DNA of 60,508 bases from assembly GCF_015704895.1 (NCBI RefSeq), contig NZ_JADQWB010000024.1, positions 1 through 60,508 on the forward strand. Reading direction: 5' to 3'. Made by a program: the position numbers and the translations under genes. Positions 59,673 to 60,508 of the stretch are shown here, one piece after another (the stretch's first letter is position 1; each line of letters opens with the position of its first letter). Under the pieces are notes generated by a model. The model did no database searches, was not told the DNA's origin, and saw only the letters and a program-made list of their open reading frames with translations. Source of the DNA: Agrobacterium leguminum. GTDB lineage: Bacteria; Pseudomonadota; Alphaproteobacteria; Rhizobiales; Rhizobiaceae.

Positions 59673-60351
59673 CGGCAAACTCCGCACGGATATCCTCAAG
59701 CTTGCGCTTCTGCGCGCCGTCGGCCGCAAAATTCTCCGGCGCAAGCCAGGCTTCGAAGGCCTTGCCGATCAGCGGCCATTCGCCGTCGATCATGGAAAAC
59801 CACGCCGTATCGCGGTTCTGGCCCTTCGAGATCATATGCTGGCGGAAGACGCCCTCGAAGGTGAAGCCATAACGCTTCGCCGTGATCTTGGAGGGCTCGT
59901 TTTCATTGTGGCATTTCCACTCGTAACGGCGATACCCCAGATCCTCGAAAACATGTTTCGCCATCAGGTAATGCGCCTCGGTGGAAAGAGGCGAGCGCTT
60001 CATTTTCGCGCCATGGGCGACGGAGCCCACCTCGACCACGCCATTGGCGGGATCGGGCCGCATATAGCTCGCCATGCCGACGAGATCGCCGGTGGCGTTT
60101 TCAACGAAGATCAGCGTGACCCAGTTGAGCTTCTGCCCCGCGCCGATGAGCCAGTCGCCGAAAGCGTCGGCATCGGGAAAGGCGCTTTGCGGGAAATATT
60201 TGAGCAGCGCATTCACGCCCTCACCGCCAAGTGCGGCCCAGAGCCTTGCAAGATGTTTTTCGCGATCGAACGGCTCAGCCGTCACGTAACGGCCCTTCAA
60301 CACCACCGGCTGCGGCGGCGGACATCCCTTGAAATCACTCAGATCGCGCAT
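59659..60351 (-). CDS. GNAT-family N-acetyltransferase
   Basis: About 230 residues of the RimJ/RimL-like type: VLKGRYVTAEPFDREKHLARLW, NATGDLVGMASYMRPDPANGVVEVGSVAHG, MAKHVFEDLGYRRYEWKCHNENEPSKITAKRYGFTFEGVFRQHMISKGQNRDTAWFSMI is the acetyl-CoA and substrate region. I prefer the ATG at 60351 (GGGGA 5 bp upstream) to the one at 60363. Substrate unknown. Confidence 0.85.
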   Translation of the reverse strand: MRDLSDFKGCPPPQPVVLKGRYVTAEPFDREKHLARLWAALGGEGVNALLKYFPQSAFPDADAFGDWLIGAGQKLNWVTLIFVENATGDLVGMASYMRPDPANGVVEVGSVAHGAKMKRSPLSTEAHYLMAKHVFEDLGYRRYEWKCHNENEPSKITAKRYGFTFEGVFRQHMISKGQNRDTAWFSMIDGEWPLIGKAFEAWLAPENFAADGAQKRKLEDIRAEFADAIA

Positions 60352-60437
60352 TCTCTTCCCCATTTGCTGGGAGAAGGATTAGGGCAAGCGGGGCGGGATG
60401 ACAACAGTGCATATGGGGTGGGATGCGGTGACCCTGG

Positions 60438-60508
60438 TGGGTGTGGCTCACCCCCCTCTGCCCTGCCGGGCATCTCCCCCACAAGGGGGGAGATCGACCT
60501 GTGGCGAC
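60438..60508. repeat. RIME-like intergenic element, cut by the right edge
   Basis: CTCTGCCCTGCCGGGCATC is followed by ATCTCCCCC-ACAAG-GGGGGAGAT (60472-60494), the palindrome seen in rhizobial intergenic mosaic elements. It differs from the eight-copy family elsewhere in the window. Confidence 0.65.

Overview
The window (about 60% G+C, dense, intact genes) looks like a rhizobial alphaproteobacterium, most likely Agrobacterium. The reasons are the pcaDCHGB/pcaQ layout, a PcaQ-type box in front of a pcaMNVWX-like ABC transporter, an iolRCDEB operon with an RpiR-type IolR, and intergenic palindromic repeats of rhizobial mosaic-element style. No rRNA, tRNA, CRISPR array, prophage or complete insertion sequence was recognised.

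Layout. (1) 1-5238, minus strand: iolG (cut by the left edge), iolH, two tandem sugar-binding proteins and a LacI-type regulator: the first half of an inositol/sugar block. (2) 5639-16108: protocatechuate and 4-hydroxybenzoate catabolism, with pcaIJF, pcaR, pobR, pobA, pcaQ and pcaDCHGB. (3) 16479-24424: a polar-amino-acid-type ABC transporter with two paralogous binding proteins, joined to a shikimate/quinate dehydrogenase-like gene, aroQ, a TetR regulator and quiC. (4) 24502-32679: a small ABM protein, an oligopeptide-type ABC transporter with an M14 peptidase, and an orphan. (5) 33057-37647: a pcaMNVWX-like protocatechuate uptake system. (6) 37821-46435: a GIY-YIG nuclease gene between two repeats, iolRCDEB and a Gfo/Idh/MocA oxidoreductase. 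(7) 46598-60351: a hydroxyacid dehydrogenase, LacI and MarR regulators, a creatininase-family hydrolase, a COG0523 metal chaperone with a WD40 partner, an MFS exporter, outer-membrane proteins, a DUF1007/NicO metal pair and a GNAT acetyltransferase.

How it fits together. Quinate or shikimate could enter by the transporter at 16.5-20.4 kb and be converted by the dehydrogenase, AroQ and QuiC to protocatechuate. PobA makes protocatechuate from 4-hydroxybenzoate, and PcaMNVWX imports it. PcaGH, PcaB, PcaC, PcaD, PcaIJ and PcaF then yield succinyl-CoA and acetyl-CoA. Matching inverted repeats of the PcaQ type lie before both pcaD and the uptake operon. The aromatic block sits between two inositol blocks.

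The least explained features are: a family of eight palindromic repeats whose paired hairpins change in compensating ways, two of them bracketing a GIY-YIG nuclease gene; a stem-loop shared by the leaders of iolC and a hydroxyacid dehydrogenase; binding proteins that lack the usual amino-acid-binding aspartate; and a small secreted Asn/Gly-repeat protein divergent from an orphan outer-membrane barrel.
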